From Nocardiopsis eucommiae (GTDB lineage Bacteria; Actinomycetota; Actinomycetes; Streptosporangiales; Streptosporangiaceae), in assembly GCA_018388625.1 (NCBI GenBank), contig CP074402.1, forward strand, positions 3,844,001-3,908,000: DNA of 64,000 bases, given 5' to 3'. Positions 52,755 to 61,062 of the stretch are shown here, piece after piece (within the stretch, counting starts at the first letter, position 1; the number at the start of each line of letters is the position of its first letter). A model generated the notes under the pieces. The model made no database searches. It had not been told where the DNA came from and saw only the letters and a list, made by a program, of their open reading frames with translations. Both the position numbers and the translations under genes were made by a program.

Positions 52755-54319
52755 CTAGCCGACCCGCTCGCGCCGACCGAGCAGACCCTGGGGCCTGATC
52801 AGCAGCATGAGGATCATCAGGGCCAGAGCCCACGCTTGCATGAGCTGTGCGGGGAACCACAGGGTGGACAGCATCGCCACCAGACCCACGGCGACACCGC
52901 CGACCATCGCGCCGTAGGCCGTGCCCAGACCGCCCAGGATCACCGCGGCGAACATGAGCAGCAGCAGACGGAAGCCCATCTCGTAGTCCACGACCTGGTT
53001 CAGGCCGAAGAGCACGCCGCCCAGGGACGCCAGACCACCGCCGAGGAACCACACGTACAGCGTCACCCGGTCCACGTCGATACCCGACGACTCCGCCAGG
53101 TCCCGGTTGTCCGAGACCGCGCGCATCGCCTTGCCGATGCGGGTGAACTGGAGCATGCAGGCCACCAGCACCAGGACCACGACCGCGACGGCCATGATCA
53201 CCAGGTCGCGCGGGGGCATCGAGATCGGGCCGATGTGCACCAGCTCCTGCACCTGGAACCCGGCGTACCGCTGACGGTTCGCGCCGAAGAGCACCAGGAG
53301 CACGTGCCGCAGCACCAGGGCCAGACCGATGGAGACGATGAACATCTGGATCAGGGCCACGTTGCGCCTGCGCAGCGGACGCCACAGGTAGCGCTCCATG
53401 GTGCTGCCGAGCACACCGCCCATGACCACCGCGATACCGGCCGCCACCCACAGCGGCACCTGCCAGCCGGGGTCGAGACCGAACAGGCCCATGAGCGTCG
53501 CCAGCGCGATACCGCCGATGACCGAGGACCACTGGAGGATGATCAGCGTCGTCCGGTTGAACCGGCCCTCCAGGAAGGCGCCCACCATGACGGCGCCCCC
53601 GAGACCGGCGAAGATCACCAGCAGGGAGTTTCCCAGCCCGCGGCACCGGTACTGAACAGCAGGGCCATCATCGCGCCGAAGGTGACCATGTCACCGTGCG
53701 AGAAGTTGATGACCTGCGTCGTACCGAAGATCAGGGAGAGGCCGATCGCGGAGATCGCGATGACCAGGCCGAACAGCAGACCGGCCGCGGTGAGCTGCGC
53801 GAAGCGCTCACCGAACCCGCCGCTGACGCCCTCGACCGCGACCGCCTCGTCCTCGGCGGCGGTGTCCTCCTCCGCGTCCTCGGACGCCTCGGCGTCCGGG
53901 GAGGGGGAGCTCTCGTCCTGGCCGGACGCGTCGCCGGGGAGCTCCAACCCGATGAGGAGCAGCCTCTGCTGGTTGGGCTCGACCTCGACCTCGGCCACAC
54001 CCTCGACGATGAGGCTCGTCTCGCGTACGGCGAACTCGCTGGGGACGGACTCCTGGTCCACCACTAGGCGGTAGTCGCCCGGTCCGGGCAACTCCACTTC
54101 CCACATTCCATCAGGGTCGGTCTCCACCGCATCGATCTCGTCATCACCCTGGAAGACCGTGATCAGGATGCCTTCGACACCCTGGTCCCGGTCGTCCGGC
54201 TGACCGATCTGACCGTGCAGCGACTCACCGCCCTGTTCGTCTGCCGTCGCCGCTGCCCCGGGGATCACCAGGAATGCGGTGATCAGGGCGAGCAACACGG
54301 TCACGAGGCGTGTGCGCAC
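52755..54319 (-). CDS. livH: LivH-type permease with an exported N-terminal domain, frame broken once
   Basis: GTG 54319 follows AAGGAG. The first ~28 residues are a Sec signal (VTVLLALITAFLVIPGAAATA). An exported beta-rich domain of ~90 residues follows (VEGILITVFQGDDEI, PDGMWEVELPGPGDYRLVV), like carboxypeptidase-regulatory or prealbumin-type modules, then a Ser/Asp/Glu linker. The permease begins near residue 190 (LLFGLVIAISAIGLSLIFGTTQVINFSHGD). One base is missing at 53632-53634, and the rest (AFLEGRFNRTT..., MRAVSDNRDLAESSGI) is a normal LivH. About 521 residues instead of ~290. Confidence 0.87.
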
Positions 54320-54647
54320 GCGCGCTCCTTGCGCATCTGAGGTTGGCGGCACCCGGATGGGAGGCATCCGGGGCCGCTGTCCTTTAGCTGTTCGGTGCGG
54401 TGAGTTTAGCCCGATTTATGCCGGTCATTCAGTGCCGCTTAAGCCACGTGACCCAACCGTCACCCCATTGTGCGCAAGCGTGATCAAACTGGTGCGGGAT
54501 ACGCGTTGACGCTGGACACATGTCCACGTTCCGGAGCCGCAACCTGCCGATCTGTAGGCTTTCCCGGGACCAACGGCCCCCTGGGCACGGGAAGGGGCCG
54601 CACCCGATCGGGTGCGGCCCCGGTTCAGCGCGGCGGGGGTCGGTCCG
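54320..54647. other. Intergenic region between livH and the ANTAR regulator
   Basis: No gene is supported. It holds the upstream region of livH and, at its right end, the terminator of the regulator gene. Confidence 0.5.
54594..54621 (-). terminator. Terminator hairpin 3' of the ANTAR regulator
   Basis: GGGGCCGCACCCG and CGGGTGCGGCCCC form a near-perfect palindromic stem beginning 27 bp beyond the stop. Confidence 0.8.
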
Positions 54648-55238
54648 TTAGGAGGCCTGTCCCCCGAGCGTCTCGACGACCGTCTCGGCGACCTTGCGCA
54701 TGGTCAGCCGACGGTCCATGGAGTTCTTCTGGATCCATCGGAACGCCTCGGGTTCGCTCATCCCGTGGCGGGTCTGGAGCAGGCCCTTCGCCTGCTCCAC
54801 GAGTTTGCGGGTCTCCAGACGATCCTGGAGACTGCCGACCTCGGCTTCCAGCGCGGCCAGCTCGGCGTAGCGCGAGGTGGCCATCTCGATCGCCGGAACC
54901 AGGTCCGACTTGCTGAACGGCTTGACCAGGTAGGCCATGGCCCCGGCCTCGCGGGCCCGCTCCACCAGCTCCCGCTGGGAGAAGGCGGTCAGGATCACGA
55001 CCGGGGCGATGCGCTCCCCGGCGATGCGCTCGGCGGCCGAGAGGCCGTCGAGCACCGGCATCTTGATGTCGGTGATCACCAGGTCGGGTTTGAGCTCCTG
55101 GGCAAGCCGGATGGCGGCCTCACCATCGCCCGCCTCCCCGACGACGGCGTAACCGTCCTCTTCGAGCATCTCCTTGAGATCCAGGCGAATCAGGGCCTCG
55201 TCTTCCGCGATCACCACACGGCTCTGCGTCCTCGTCAC
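54648..55238 (-). CDS. pdtaR: Response regulator with ANTAR RNA-binding domain (PdtaR-like)
   Basis: A CheY-like receiver (VVIAEDEALIRLDLKEML, phosphoacceptor Asp in LVITDIKMPVLDG, Lys in YLVKPFSKSDL) precedes a C-terminal ANTAR domain (LVEQAKGLLQTRHGMSEPEA, RWIQKNSMDRRLTM). ANTAR proteins bind paired RNA hairpins to prevent termination. About 196 residues from the GTG at 55238; upstream in-frame starts are possible. Its location between the liv operon and pyk is standard in actinomycetes. Confidence 0.92.
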   Translation of the reverse strand: MTRTQSRVVIAEDEALIRLDLKEMLEEDGYAVVGEAGDGEAAIRLAQELKPDLVITDIKMPVLDGLSAAERIAGERIAPVVILTAFSQRELVERAREAGAMAYLVKPFSKSDLVPAIEMATSRYAELAALEAEVGSLQDRLETRKLVEQAKGLLQTRHGMSEPEAFRWIQKNSMDRRLTMRKVAETVVETLGGQAS

Positions 55239-55363
55239 GTACACGAGGTTACCGAGATCCGCTAGTATGCTGACCGTTGGCCCCGGCAATCCGCGTCAAT
55301 CGTGACTCCACCGTTGACCGAGCGACGCCCCCGGTACTCCGGACAGGCAAACCGGACAAACCA

Positions 55364-55449
55364 GCCGGAATGATGGAATGGTAGACATAGGGGACTCAAA
55401 ATCCCCCGTCCGCAAGGACGTGTGGGTTCGAATCCCACTTCCGGCACCA
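55364..55449 (+). tRNA. tRNA-Leu(CAA)
   Basis: The 86-nt class II tRNA has acceptor GCCGGAA/TTCCGGC plus encoded ACCA, anticodon loop CTCAAAA (anticodon CAA), a variable arm CGTCCGCAAGGACG and T-arm GTGGGTTCGAATCCCAC. Confidence 0.97.
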
Positions 55450-55457
55450 GCCAGCAC

Positions 55458-55480
55458 AGCCGCCCCCGGGCGGCTTTTTT
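55458..55480 (+). terminator. Rho-independent terminator of tRNA-Leu
   Basis: A 7-bp stem AGCCGCC/GGCGGCT with loop CCCG is followed by TTTTTT, the clearest T-run terminator in the window. Confidence 0.92.
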
Positions 55481-55536
55481 GCTGCCCAGAGTCCCCCTTC
55501 CGGAAAATGTCCGAAGCGTGAGCAATCATGCACGCT

Positions 55537-56334
55537 ATGTACTCACGCAAGATCGTTGACAAGGCTCTCGCCCTCCACCGCTTCGGTTGGAGCAACCAGT
55601 ACGTCGCTCGCACCTGTGGTGTGTCGGAGAAGGCTGTCACCCACTGGATCAACGGAACGCGCAGGGCAAAGGCCAAGGATGCGGAGCGCACTGCCTACTG
55701 TCCCAAGTGCGGAGACTCACAACTCGACGCCCGCGCCTACTCCTACCTCCTAGGCCTCTATCTCGGCGACGGCTACATCGGCGCCATCACCAAAGGGGTC
55801 TACTACCTCTCCATCATCTGCAGCGACACCTGGCCCGGGCTCAAGAAGGAGTGCGAGACCGCGCTCGCCCGCGTTTACCCCGTATCGGTCTTCAAGGTGC
55901 AGCGGGAGGGCTGCACCGAGGTCAAGTCCACATCCAAACACTGGCCGTGCATCTTCCCTCAGAACGGCAAGGGCCCCAAGCACTCCCGTCCGATCGTCTT
56001 GGAACCCTGGCAGAGGACCATCGTGGACGAGCACCCCGAGGCCCTGATACGCGGCCTCATCCACTCGGACGGTTGCCGGGTGACCAATCGAATACGCAAG
56101 AAGAGGAAGTCGGCAGACGGCCAAGCGGACTACTACGAGTACCCGCGGTACCACTTCACGAACGCCTCGACCGACATCGTCAGGGTGCTCACCGACGCGT
56201 TGGACCAGTTGGACATCCCCTGGAAGGTCCACGTGAACAAGCGGGAACCTCGCTACAGGGACGCCCACATCGTTTCGATTTCCCGCAAGGAAGCGGTGGC
56301 GCGGATGGACGCGTTCGTGGGGCCCAAGTACTGA
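55537..56334 (+). CDS. HTH-LAGLIDADG endonuclease-like protein next to tRNA-Leu
   Basis: The N-terminal helix-turn-helix (RFGWSNQYVARTCGVSEKAV) and a short Cys pair (YCPKCGD) precede two LAGLIDADG-type helices: YSYLLGLYLGDGYIG near residue 70 and ALIRGLIHSDGCRV near residue 172, each ending in an acidic residue. About 265 residues. Two such helices form a monomeric homing-endonuclease fold. It is free-standing: no intron or intein surrounds it, and tRNA-Leu upstream is intact. From memory, similar proteins sit beside tRNA-Leu in Streptomyces. Lower GC than the neighbours supports transfer. A purely regulatory role is possible. Confidence 0.82.
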   Translation: MYSRKIVDKALALHRFGWSNQYVARTCGVSEKAVTHWINGTRRAKAKDAERTAYCPKCGDSQLDARAYSYLLGLYLGDGYIGAITKGVYYLSIICSDTWPGLKKECETALARVYPVSVFKVQREGCTEVKSTSKHWPCIFPQNGKGPKHSRPIVLEPWQRTIVDEHPEALIRGLIHSDGCRVTNRIRKKRKSADGQADYYEYPRYHFTNASTDIVRVLTDALDQLDIPWKVHVNKREPRYRDAHIVSISRKEAVARMDAFVGPKY

Positions 56335-56361
56335 GGGCGCCCGCACACGGCGAGGACGGGC

Positions 56362-56808
56362 CTACTCCTCGCCCCGCCAGCGCCTGAGGTCCTCCTCGGT
56401 GATCTCCTGCATCGGTGTGGGCTGGGTGATGCGGAGGTGGTTGCCGAAGGGGTCGCGCAGGGCGCAGTCGATGCCGTAGGGCTGCTGGGTCGGTTCCTCG
56501 GTGAACGTGACTCCGCGCGAGCGCAGGGTGTCGTAGGTGGCCTGGCAGTCGTCGGTGTTGATGATGGCGGCGACGCCGAGGGCGCCCTTGGTGAGGAGTT
56601 CGCGGACCCGGGCGCCGTCCTCGTCCTCCGAGGGCACCTCCAGGAGGATGTGCCGGTCCGGGTCGGCGGGCAAGGTGATGGTGAGCCACCGCATGAATCC
56701 CATGTCGACGTCGTCGCCGACCTCGAACCCGAGTTTGCCGACGTAGAAGTCGAGGGCCTCGTCCTGGTCGAGCACGGTCACGGCGTGGATGGCGATCTGA
56801 GTGAGCAT
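56362..56808 (-). CDS. VOC-family protein (glyoxalase-like)
   Basis: 148 residues with two VOC half-modules: IAIHAVTVLDQDEALDFYVGKLGFEV, and CQATYDTLRSRGVTFTEEP ending with the CALRDPFGNHLRI strand that supplies a metal ligand Glu/Gln in related enzymes. The substrate is unknown. The frame is intact. Confidence 0.87.
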   Translation of the reverse strand: MLTQIAIHAVTVLDQDEALDFYVGKLGFEVGDDVDMGFMRWLTITLPADPDRHILLEVPSEDEDGARVRELLTKGALGVAAIINTDDCQATYDTLRSRGVTFTEEPTQQPYGIDCALRDPFGNHLRITQPTPMQEITEEDLRRWRGEE

Positions 56809-56870
56809 GCCTCAACGCTACGTCTGACCTGGTCTGTTGAGTTTCTACGGCACGTCAGTTTCGGGTCTGG

Positions 56871-57758
56871 TCAGGTGGCGCGGAGGTGGTCGCGGAGGGT
56901 GCGGGCGGCGCGTCCGATGAGGGCTTCGGCGGCGGGTTGGTGGCGGGCGGGGACGGAGGAGGCGGTGAGGGCGGCGATGGCGTAGGCCTCGCCGCCCCTG
57001 TGTTCGACGACGCCGACCTCGTGGCGGTGGTTGAGGACGCTGCCGGTCTTGGAGGACCAGGTGCTGGCGTCGGTGCCGAACTCGGGGGCGAGGCGGTGGC
57101 GGATGACGTTGTCGGCCATGAGGGAGCGCAGGCGGGCGGCGGTGTCGGGGTGGATGGTGGTGGGTTTCCACAGCGCCTGGAGGAGGTCGACGTGGGCGCG
57201 TGCGGAGCCGGAGTTGGCGCGGGTGACGTCGAGTTGGGGGATGCGGTGTCCGCGTCCGGCGCTGGCCGCCTGGATGGCGAGGGTGTGGGCGAGGTGGGTC
57301 TCGTCGGGGGCCAGGCGTTCGGCCGGGGTCTCGTTGAGGTCGCGGACGCGGTGGCGGACGGTGATGCCGTGGATGCCGTGGGCGCGGAGGATGTCGGTGG
57401 TCCGTGCGGGCGGGGTGAGGTCGAAGAGGGTGTCGGCGGCGACGTTGTCGCTGAGGCACATGGCGAGGTAGAGGAGGTCGTCGACCGCGACGGTGGCGGG
57501 GTGCCGGAAGCGGCCGAGGCCGATGGGTCCGGTGGTGGGGCCGCCGGGTGCGATCCGTACCGGGGTGGTGCCGTCGAGTTCGCCCCGCTGGAGGCGTTCG
57601 AGGGTGGCGAGGGCGAGGGGGATCTTGACGAGGGAGGCGGTGGCGTACTCGGTGTCGGGTTCGATGCCGATCTCGTGGCCGGTGTTGAGGTCGCGGACGA
57701 GGAGGGAGGCCTGGAGTCCGGCCTGTTCGAGTTCGGTCTGGAGTCGTTGGGTGATCAC
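56871..57758 (-). CDS. Cytosolic class A beta-lactamase-like protein without the catalytic Glu166 (BlaB-like)
   Basis: About 295 residues with no signal peptide. The serine-penicillin-recognising motifs are present: SxxK as SLVK near residue 49, SDN in CLSDNVAADTLFDL and KTG in SSKTGSVL. The omega-loop region reads RHRVRDLNETPAER, where Glu166 of class A enzymes has no counterpart, so efficient hydrolysis is unlikely. The GTG start overlaps the LysR stop (GTGA). This matches the BlaA-BlaB regulatory pair known upstream of the Streptomyces cacaoi beta-lactamase gene, where BlaB is needed for induction. Function here is inferred from that. Confidence 0.8.
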   Translation of the reverse strand: MITQRLQTELEQAGLQASLLVRDLNTGHEIGIEPDTEYATASLVKIPLALATLERLQRGELDGTTPVRIAPGGPTTGPIGLGRFRHPATVAVDDLLYLAMCLSDNVAADTLFDLTPPARTTDILRAHGIHGITVRHRVRDLNETPAERLAPDETHLAHTLAIQAASAGRGHRIPQLDVTRANSGSARAHVDLLQALWKPTTIHPDTAARLRSLMADNVIRHRLAPEFGTDASTWSSKTGSVLNHRHEVGVVEHRGGEAYAIAALTASSVPARHQPAAEALIGRAARTLRDHLRAT

Positions 57759-58618
57759 GGCGTGGCTCCGAGGCACTGGGCGATGTGTGGGTGCAGGTGG
57801 GTGCGGAGTGTCTCGGACTGTTCTCCTGTGGCGGTGTAGGTGCGGGTGGGTTGGATCTCTCCGATGGGGCGCCAGTGGAGGTTGAGGTCGTCGGCCTGGC
57901 GGGGTGAGCACAGGAGGAGGTCGTGGGTGGTGAGGACTTCGGCGGTGGCGGTGGTGAGGGTGGTGGCGCGGGCGATCTGGGTGGGTTGGAGTCCGATGGT
58001 GTCGCCTGTGTGGGTGAGCGGGTCGCGGATGTGGGGGGTGTCGTCCTCGGGCTGGATCCAGAGGCGGCGGGGCGGGGTGGTGTCGTCGCGGTGCGGGCGG
58101 AGGGTTTCGAGGTAGTGGGTGTTGGCGTCGGGAGGGTGGTGGGTGGCGAGGCCGAGGGGGACGGTCCAGTGCGCGCGGTCGGAGGGGACGGCGGTGAGGG
58201 CGGTGCGGACCTGGCGGGTGTGGAGGAGTTCCTCGCGTTGGGCGGGTGGCGCGGGGTGGGGGTCGAGGTGGAGGTCGTGGTTGCGGGCCTGGGCGGTGAG
58301 GTGGGCGAGGTCGTGGGTGGTGCAGGTGGTGGGGACGGCGAGGCGCAGGGGTGTGCGGCGGGCCTGGGCGGCGTCGTGTTCGAGGGTGTGGGCGAGGTCG
58401 ACGAGGCGTCGTGCGGTGGGCAGGACGGTGTGGCCGAACTGGGTGAGGGTGGCGCGTCGTGTGGTGCGGTCGAAGAGGGCGGCTCCGAGGTGGTGTTCGA
58501 GGGCGGCGATGCGGCGGCTGGCGACGGGTTGGGGGATGCGCGCGGCGGCGGCGCCGAGGGTGAAGCTGCCTCGGTCGCTGACGTGGATGAAGGCGGTGCA
58601 GGCTCCGACGAGGTCCAT
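57755..58618 (-). CDS. LysR-family regulator of the beta-lactamase module (BlaA-like)
   Basis: 287 residues with an N-terminal LysR helix-turn-helix (FIHVSDRGSFTLGAAAARIPQPVASRRIAALE read in order) and a Thr/His/Arg-rich substrate-binding domain. It is divergent from the beta-lactamase gene and coupled to the BlaB-like gene, so it most likely activates both after a cell-wall-damage or beta-lactam signal. The frame is intact. Confidence 0.85.
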   Translation of the reverse strand: MDLVGACTAFIHVSDRGSFTLGAAAARIPQPVASRRIAALEHHLGAALFDRTTRRATLTQFGHTVLPTARRLVDLAHTLEHDAAQARRTPLRLAVPTTCTTHDLAHLTAQARNHDLHLDPHPAPPAQREELLHTRQVRTALTAVPSDRAHWTVPLGLATHHPPDANTHYLETLRPHRDDTTPPRRLWIQPEDDTPHIRDPLTHTGDTIGLQPTQIARATTLTTATAEVLTTHDLLLCSPRQADDLNLHWRPIGEIQPTRTYTATGEQSETLRTHLHPHIAQCLGATP

Positions 58619-58754
58619 GGTCTGAGGCTATGTCGAAATCGCATGGGTGTGGCTGTTTGTGTCTTGGACAGCATGGGTGGCGGTTGGTGAGACTGCGGGA
58701 GCGGGCCGGTTCTGGCTCGCTCTTCTTCCGTTTTCTGTCTTCTTGGGGGCTTTC
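58619..58754. promoter_or_regulatory. Divergent regulatory region of the beta-lactamase module
   Basis: The 136-bp space between the two start codons holds ATG-N9-CAT (58630-58644), which also fits the LysR T-N11-A pattern (T58631, A58643). A direct repeat GCATGGGTG occurs at 58641 and 58671, 30 bp apart. These are candidate operators. Confidence 0.5.
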
Positions 58755-59672
58755 GTGAGCTTTGCTGTGCGCGGTGTGTGGTGGCGCGGTCTCGTTGCGT
58801 CGGTGGCGTTGGTGCCCGTGGTGGGGTGCGGCGCGGCCGACGGCGAGGGGGACGCGGGTACGCCGGCGGAGTCGGCCTCGGTGTCGGTGGACTACGCGGC
58901 GGAGTTCGAGGCCCTGGAGCAGGAGTACGGGTCCACGTTGGGTGTGTACGCGCTGGACACGGGGTCGGGCGAGGAGGTGGCGTTCCAGGAGGACGAGCGG
59001 TTCGCGTTCGCCTCGACGTTCAAGGCGCTGCTGGCGGGGGTGGTGCTGTCGGAGCACTCGCTGGAGGAGATGGAGCGGGTGGTGACCTTCGACGAGAGCG
59101 TGCTCCAGCCGCACTCGCCGGTGGTGGAGGAGAACCTGGAGTCGGGGATGTCGCTGTTGGAGCTGTGCGACGCGACGGTGCGGTTCAGTGACAACGCGGC
59201 GGCGAACCTGCTGTTGGACGAGATCGGAGGTCCGGCAGGGTTCACGGAGTCACTGGGCGAGCTGACGGGCGACGACGTGACGGTGCTGGAGCGCTATGAG
59301 GTGGAGATGAGCGAGGCGGTTCCGGGCGAGGTACGGGACACGAGCACTCCGGCGGCGATGGCATCGAGCCTGGAGGCCTTCACCCTGGGGGATGTGTTGC
59401 CGGAGGACCGCCGAGAGGTCCTGGTGGACATGCTGGAGCGGAACACGACGGGTGACGCCCTGATCCGCGCCGGCGTGCCGGAGGGTTGGGTCGTGGGTGA
59501 CAAGACGGGGAACGGCGGCTACGGGACGCGCAACGACATCGCGGTGCTGTGGCCGGAGGAGGGGGACCCGATCGTGCTGGCGGTGATGTCGACCGTGGGA
59601 GTGGAGGACGCCGAGCACGACGACGCGCTGATCGCGGGCGCGACCGAGGTGGTCGTGGAGGCCCTGGGTTAG
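58755..59672 (+). CDS. Class A beta-lactamase, lipoprotein
   Basis: GTG 58755 follows GGGGG. A short signal ends in a lipobox (VVGC), so the enzyme is tethered outside. Class A motifs: STFK (Ser70, Lys73), SDN130 in RFSDNAAANLLL, Glu166 in RYEVEMSEAVPG and KTG at DKTGNGGYG. Two unusual positions by alignment with TEM-type enzymes are Ser in place of Asn170 and Asn at position 237 after KTG. NTTGDALIRAG supports the class. 305 residues, intact. Its regulators are encoded divergently. Confidence 0.92.
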   Translation: MSFAVRGVWWRGLVASVALVPVVGCGAADGEGDAGTPAESASVSVDYAAEFEALEQEYGSTLGVYALDTGSGEEVAFQEDERFAFASTFKALLAGVVLSEHSLEEMERVVTFDESVLQPHSPVVEENLESGMSLLELCDATVRFSDNAAANLLLDEIGGPAGFTESLGELTGDDVTVLERYEVEMSEAVPGEVRDTSTPAAMASSLEAFTLGDVLPEDRREVLVDMLERNTTGDALIRAGVPEGWVVGDKTGNGGYGTRNDIAVLWPEEGDPIVLAVMSTVGVEDAEHDDALIAGATEVVVEALG

Positions 59673-59696
59673 GGGTTTTCGGCGCGTGTGACGGGG

Positions 59697-59729
59697 GTTC
59701 TGGCCAGGTCGGGACAGTCGGGCCAGAAC
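59697..59729 (+). terminator. Hairpin 3' of the beta-lactamase gene
   Basis: GTTCTGGCC and GGCCAGAAC pair over 9 bp around a 15-base loop, 25 bp after the stop; no T-run. Confidence 0.5.
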
Positions 59730-59927
59730 CTCTGTAACTACCCGACCCATTCGACCCCAAATAGGTCTTTTGTCATTTTATGTAGCTACAAGCTGGCCGA
59801 ACCGGTCACATCACGGCCACAACCTGAGCACAACCCGTGGGTTCGGTCGCCTGGAAGCCGTCGCGTCCCTGATCCTTGAGGGCGGAAAGCCCTGTCGGAT
59901 CGGGCTCGCGACGAGAGAGGGCGAGGG

Positions 59928-60899
59928 TTGTTGACCGCGGTGGCCGGGGTGATCGGCGCGCTGGTGATCGGGGCCTGGGTCGTGGTGGCCTGGGGGTCCC
60001 GGCGTCGGCAGCCGTGGTTGTGGACCCCGGTGGCGCTGCTGGCGGTCCTGCTCGTCGCGGTGGACCTTCCCGGCTGGTCGTTCCTGCCCCTGGTGGCCCT
60101 GGCGGCGGGTTCCTTCGCCGAACTGGTGGTGGGCTCGCGTGAGTCGCCCGCGATCCGCACCAAGTCCCCCGACGCCCCGCTGAGCACCGAGCGGTGGGCG
60201 GCCGCCGCCGCGGCCCCCTTCCGGGTGGCACTGGCCGAGCCCTGGGACGTGGTGGCGCGGCCGAGCCTGCGGCGCCGTTACCGGCGGATGCTGGAGCGCC
60301 AGTGGTCGGTGGTGGACCGTGAGTCGCTGCTGGCCGCCGTGGACACCCTGCTCGCCGGTCTGCACCAGGGGCCGAGCCTGGACCTGGCGGTCGATCTGCG
60401 CTCGGGCACGGCCCGGTCGCGGCTGCCCCTGGACCAGGGCGGTCTGGACACCGGCGAGACGGTGGAGCTGTCCCCGGAGCAGGTGGCCCGGTTGCGCGCG
60501 GTCACGGGAGTGGCCGAGGGCGACGAGACGGTGATCATCGGCGCCTACCAGTGGTGGAAGTCGGTGCACGTCATCCGGCTGGTGTGCGGTGGGGCGACCC
60601 TGGACTGGCTGAGCCCGGTGGAGACGCAGACGCTGCTGCGGCGGGTGGCCTCCGATCTCCAGCGCCGGTACTCGTCGTGGGGTCAGTTGTCGACGGCCTT
60701 CCACGCCGGGTACCTGCTCTGGCCGGACAAGGGCGTGGACGGGGACCCGGCGGAGTCCGACCGGCCGGACTCCGACCGCGTGTGGGTGGCGCTGGGCCTG
60801 TTGGACGAGGACCCGCGGAGTCCGTGGAACCTGTTGCCGTGGGACATGCCGTTGGACCGGGTGACGTTCGAGGGCGGGGTCTCCTCCCACCAGGAGTAG
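59928..60899 (+). CDS. DUF1266-like membrane-anchored protein
   Basis: A TTG (59928 or 59931) follows GAGGGCGAGGG. Two or three N-terminal hydrophobic helices (VAGVIGALVIGAWVVVAWG, TPVALLAVLLVAVDL) anchor a ~230-residue soluble domain with RQWSVVDRESLLAAVDTLL, then IIGAYQWWKSVHVIRLVCGG and WGQLSTAFHAGYLLW, the pattern of DUF1266. The role is unknown; the frame is intact. Confidence 0.75.
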   Translation: MLTAVAGVIGALVIGAWVVVAWGSRRRQPWLWTPVALLAVLLVAVDLPGWSFLPLVALAAGSFAELVVGSRESPAIRTKSPDAPLSTERWAAAAAAPFRVALAEPWDVVARPSLRRRYRRMLERQWSVVDRESLLAAVDTLLAGLHQGPSLDLAVDLRSGTARSRLPLDQGGLDTGETVELSPEQVARLRAVTGVAEGDETVIIGAYQWWKSVHVIRLVCGGATLDWLSPVETQTLLRRVASDLQRRYSSWGQLSTAFHAGYLLWPDKGVDGDPAESDRPDSDRVWVALGLLDEDPRSPWNLLPWDMPLDRVTFEGGVSSHQE

Positions 60900-61025
60900 T
60901 GGGTGGGTTCCGTACTCCCCTCCCCGCGGTCACCCGACACGACATCGGCCGCACCGGTCGGCCCGGAGAGGTCGGCGCGGCTCAGTACGCCTTCCCCGGG
61001 CCGGACCTGATGCGGCCCGTCAGGT

Positions 61026-61044
61026 GGCGCCCGTTCGGGGCGCC
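61026..61044 (-). terminator. Short hairpin 3' of pyk
   Basis: GGCGCCC and GGGCGCC pair around a 5-base loop 19 bp beyond the pyk stop. Confidence 0.5.
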
Positions 61045-61062
61045 CGTTCACTCGTCAGCTGG

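Noticed and set aside
52342..53646. A 434-codon leftward Arg/Gly-rich frame overlapping livH and livM
   Set aside because: Shadow of the permease genes in another phase; no hydrophobic helices or motifs.
51459..54074. An 871-codon rightward frame rich in Gln and His across the liv operon
   Set aside because: GC-driven antisense frame of livG, livM and livH, which have clear motifs on the other strand.
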